Below, piece after piece: positions 62,965 to 64,000 of a stretch of 64,000 nucleotides of DNA (its first letter is position 1; every line of letters begins with the position of its first letter). Origin of the DNA: Desulfofarcimen acetoxidans DSM 771 (GTDB lineage Bacteria; Bacillota; Desulfotomaculia; Desulfotomaculales; Desulfofarciminaceae); the NCBI RefSeq assembly GCF_000024205.1, contig NC_013216.1, forward strand, positions 1,054,001 to 1,118,000. Reading direction: 5' to 3'. Under the pieces are notes generated by a model. It was not told where the DNA came from. It worked only from the letters and a program-made list of their open reading frames with translations, and did not search any database. The position numbers and the translations under genes are program-made.

Positions 62965-63960
62965 ATGAGTGATGTCAAATCGTTAAGACAAGTGCTGGCC
63001 GAGTACGGTTTGGATAATGCGAAGTGCAGCCTTTTAAGTGATAAAGGTAAGAAATCAGTCTGGAAGATTGAGACTAGTAATGGTTATGCTGTCTTAAAAA
63101 AGATGCCCGGTTCACCTTCGAGAACGTCCTGGTTGGCCCGTGCAGTTGATCATTTGGGGCGCTCGGGTGTTAATCTTGCCCCGTTAATTCCATCCTTGAA
63201 GGGCAGTCTCTCTGTTACTGCAGATCAGTCCGGTTTTATTTTATACCGCTGGTTGAGCGGCAGGCAGCCTGAATTTAACCGTGATCTTGATGCTATACTG
63301 GAGTCTATGGCTTGCTTTCACCGGGGAGGGAAAGGTTTTCAATTAAGTCCTGAAGAGCATATGCGTTCGCATCTGGGCAAATGGCAGGATGACTACGCAA
63401 AGAAGAGGATAATCTTAACACAGATAAGGGATGAAAAATGCCATATAATGTTTGATAAATTTTCCCGACAGGTGTTTAAATACATTAATCACTTTATTGA
63501 CAAAATTGTCCGAATGGAAAAGCAGCTTAAAGCATCCTGTTACAAGGAATGGGTTAACCGACTGGGCGTGAATACATGTTTCTGCCACCAGGATTTTTCT
63601 CCGAAAAACCTGCGTTGGCATGAGGGTAAAGTTTATATATTCGATTATGATTCTCTTACTCTGGATATACCGGCCAGGGATATTCGTAAGTTAATTAATA
63701 AGCTGATGAAGAAAAAGTCTCTCGACAAGATACTGCTTAATAATATTTACCAACTCTACAACAAGTATAATCAAATAACTGAAAGTGAGTGGCGTGTTGT
63801 CTTAACTGATTTGCTGTTTCCACATCTGTTTTATGGTATTGTTACCAAGTATTATTTTAAACGTGCACAGGATTGGTCAAAAGAAAAATATATCAAAAAG
63901 TTAGAGAGTATGATCAATGTTGAGCTGGAAAAAGATATTGTTCTGTCCGGCCTAATTTGA
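62965..63960 (+). CDS. second CotS-family spore coat / kinase-like protein
   Basis: About 331 residues from ATG 62965 behind GCGGGGTG. Similar architecture to the preceding gene: KKSVWKIETSNGYAVLKKM, MACFHRGGKG, TCFCHQDFSPKNLRWH and VYIFDYDSLTLDIPARDIRKLI. Sequence divergence is large but motifs align, so this is an old tandem duplication. Expression in the mother cell late in sporulation is inferred from the family. Confidence 0.85.
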   Translation: MSDVKSLRQVLAEYGLDNAKCSLLSDKGKKSVWKIETSNGYAVLKKMPGSPSRTSWLARAVDHLGRSGVNLAPLIPSLKGSLSVTADQSGFILYRWLSGRQPEFNRDLDAILESMACFHRGGKGFQLSPEEHMRSHLGKWQDDYAKKRIILTQIRDEKCHIMFDKFSRQVFKYINHFIDKIVRMEKQLKASCYKEWVNRLGVNTCFCHQDFSPKNLRWHEGKVYIFDYDSLTLDIPARDIRKLINKLMKKKSLDKILLNNIYQLYNKYNQITESEWRVVLTDLLFPHLFYGIVTKYYFKRAQDWSKEKYIKKLESMINVELEKDIVLSGLI

Positions 63961-63976
63961 GAGACGGTGATTGATT

Positions 63977-64000
63977 TTGCGCATTGCTTTAATATCAAGT
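63977..64000 (+). CDS. 5' end of a gene, possibly a glycosyltransferase
   Basis: TTG 63977 follows GAGACGGTGATTGATT and reads MRIALISS to the window edge. MRIALIS-type starts are common in family 4 glycosyltransferases, which often follow cotS genes in clostridial coat operons. Only eight codons are visible. Confidence 0.35.

Noticed and set aside
1-64000. tRNA, rRNA, CRISPR arrays, prophage
   Set aside because: Nothing resembling a tRNA cloverleaf, rRNA segment, spaced direct repeat array or phage gene block was found; the only mobile elements are the IS630 copy and the intein.

Overview
The window looks like a chromosomal segment of an endospore-forming, anaerobic Firmicute of the Desulfotomaculum/Peptococcaceae kind. 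Evidence: sporulation genes (spoVD, spoIIGA, sigE, sigG, spoIIR, two cotS-like genes) lie inside a Bacillus/Clostridia-type cell-division cluster; MurE carries the DNPR motif of meso-diaminopimelate ligases; ribonucleotide reduction is by an oxygen-sensitive class III enzyme; G+C looks moderate (low to mid 40s by eye); and TTG start codons are frequent. No rRNA, tRNA or CRISPR array was seen.

Layout. 1-0.9 kb: the tail of a likely alternative (Fe-only) nitrogenase locus, with a [2Fe-2S] ferredoxin end and anfO. 0.9-4.4 kb, minus strand: a YkuI-like EAL phosphodiesterase and asnB. 4.9-9.4 kb: nadE, a MetE/UROD-like protein, a PHP-type histidinol phosphatase and a class I glutamine amidotransferase behind a leader with a terminator-like hairpin. 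9.6-13.2 kb: a MacA/MacB-type efflux operon. 13.3-14.6 kb: a complete IS630-family element that separates this operon from its probable terminator. 14.8-15.5 kb: an AIM24-family gene.

16-36.7 kb is a nearly continuous division and wall cluster: mraZ (preceded by 10-bp-phased AAAGTGG MraZ boxes), rsmH, ftsL, spoVD, murE, murF, mraY, murD, spoVE/ftsW, murG, murC, murB, murA, ftsQ/divIB, two DUF881 genes, sbp, ftsA, ftsZ. 37-40.4 kb is the early sporulation block spoIIGA-sigE-sigG-spoIIR, with a near-ideal sigma-F promoter before sigG. The order then follows the Bacillus ylm region (ymxH/ylmC, ylmD/pgeF, ylmE, sepF, proC, ylmG, ylmH, divIVA, yggU, ileS), interrupted by two inserted blocks: nrdR-nrdD-nrdG with a LysM gene, fmdB and an MBL/beta-CASP gene (41-48.7 kb), and phoP-phoR-pstB-phoU plus a HlyD-like gene (49.7-54.6 kb). 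ileS is preceded by a T-box leader with an AUC specifier. The window ends with two CotS-family genes and the first codons of another gene.

Most notable: nrdD is split by a 526-residue intein with a LAGLIDADG endonuclease; a 13-bp core (AAATTATGCTTAT), extended to about 34 bp in three copies, recurs four times just downstream of terminator-like hairpins and upstream of unrelated operons; and an 18-bp perfectly paired inverted repeat with a G-rich loop lies between ymxH and nrdR. All calls were made by reading; no database search was run.
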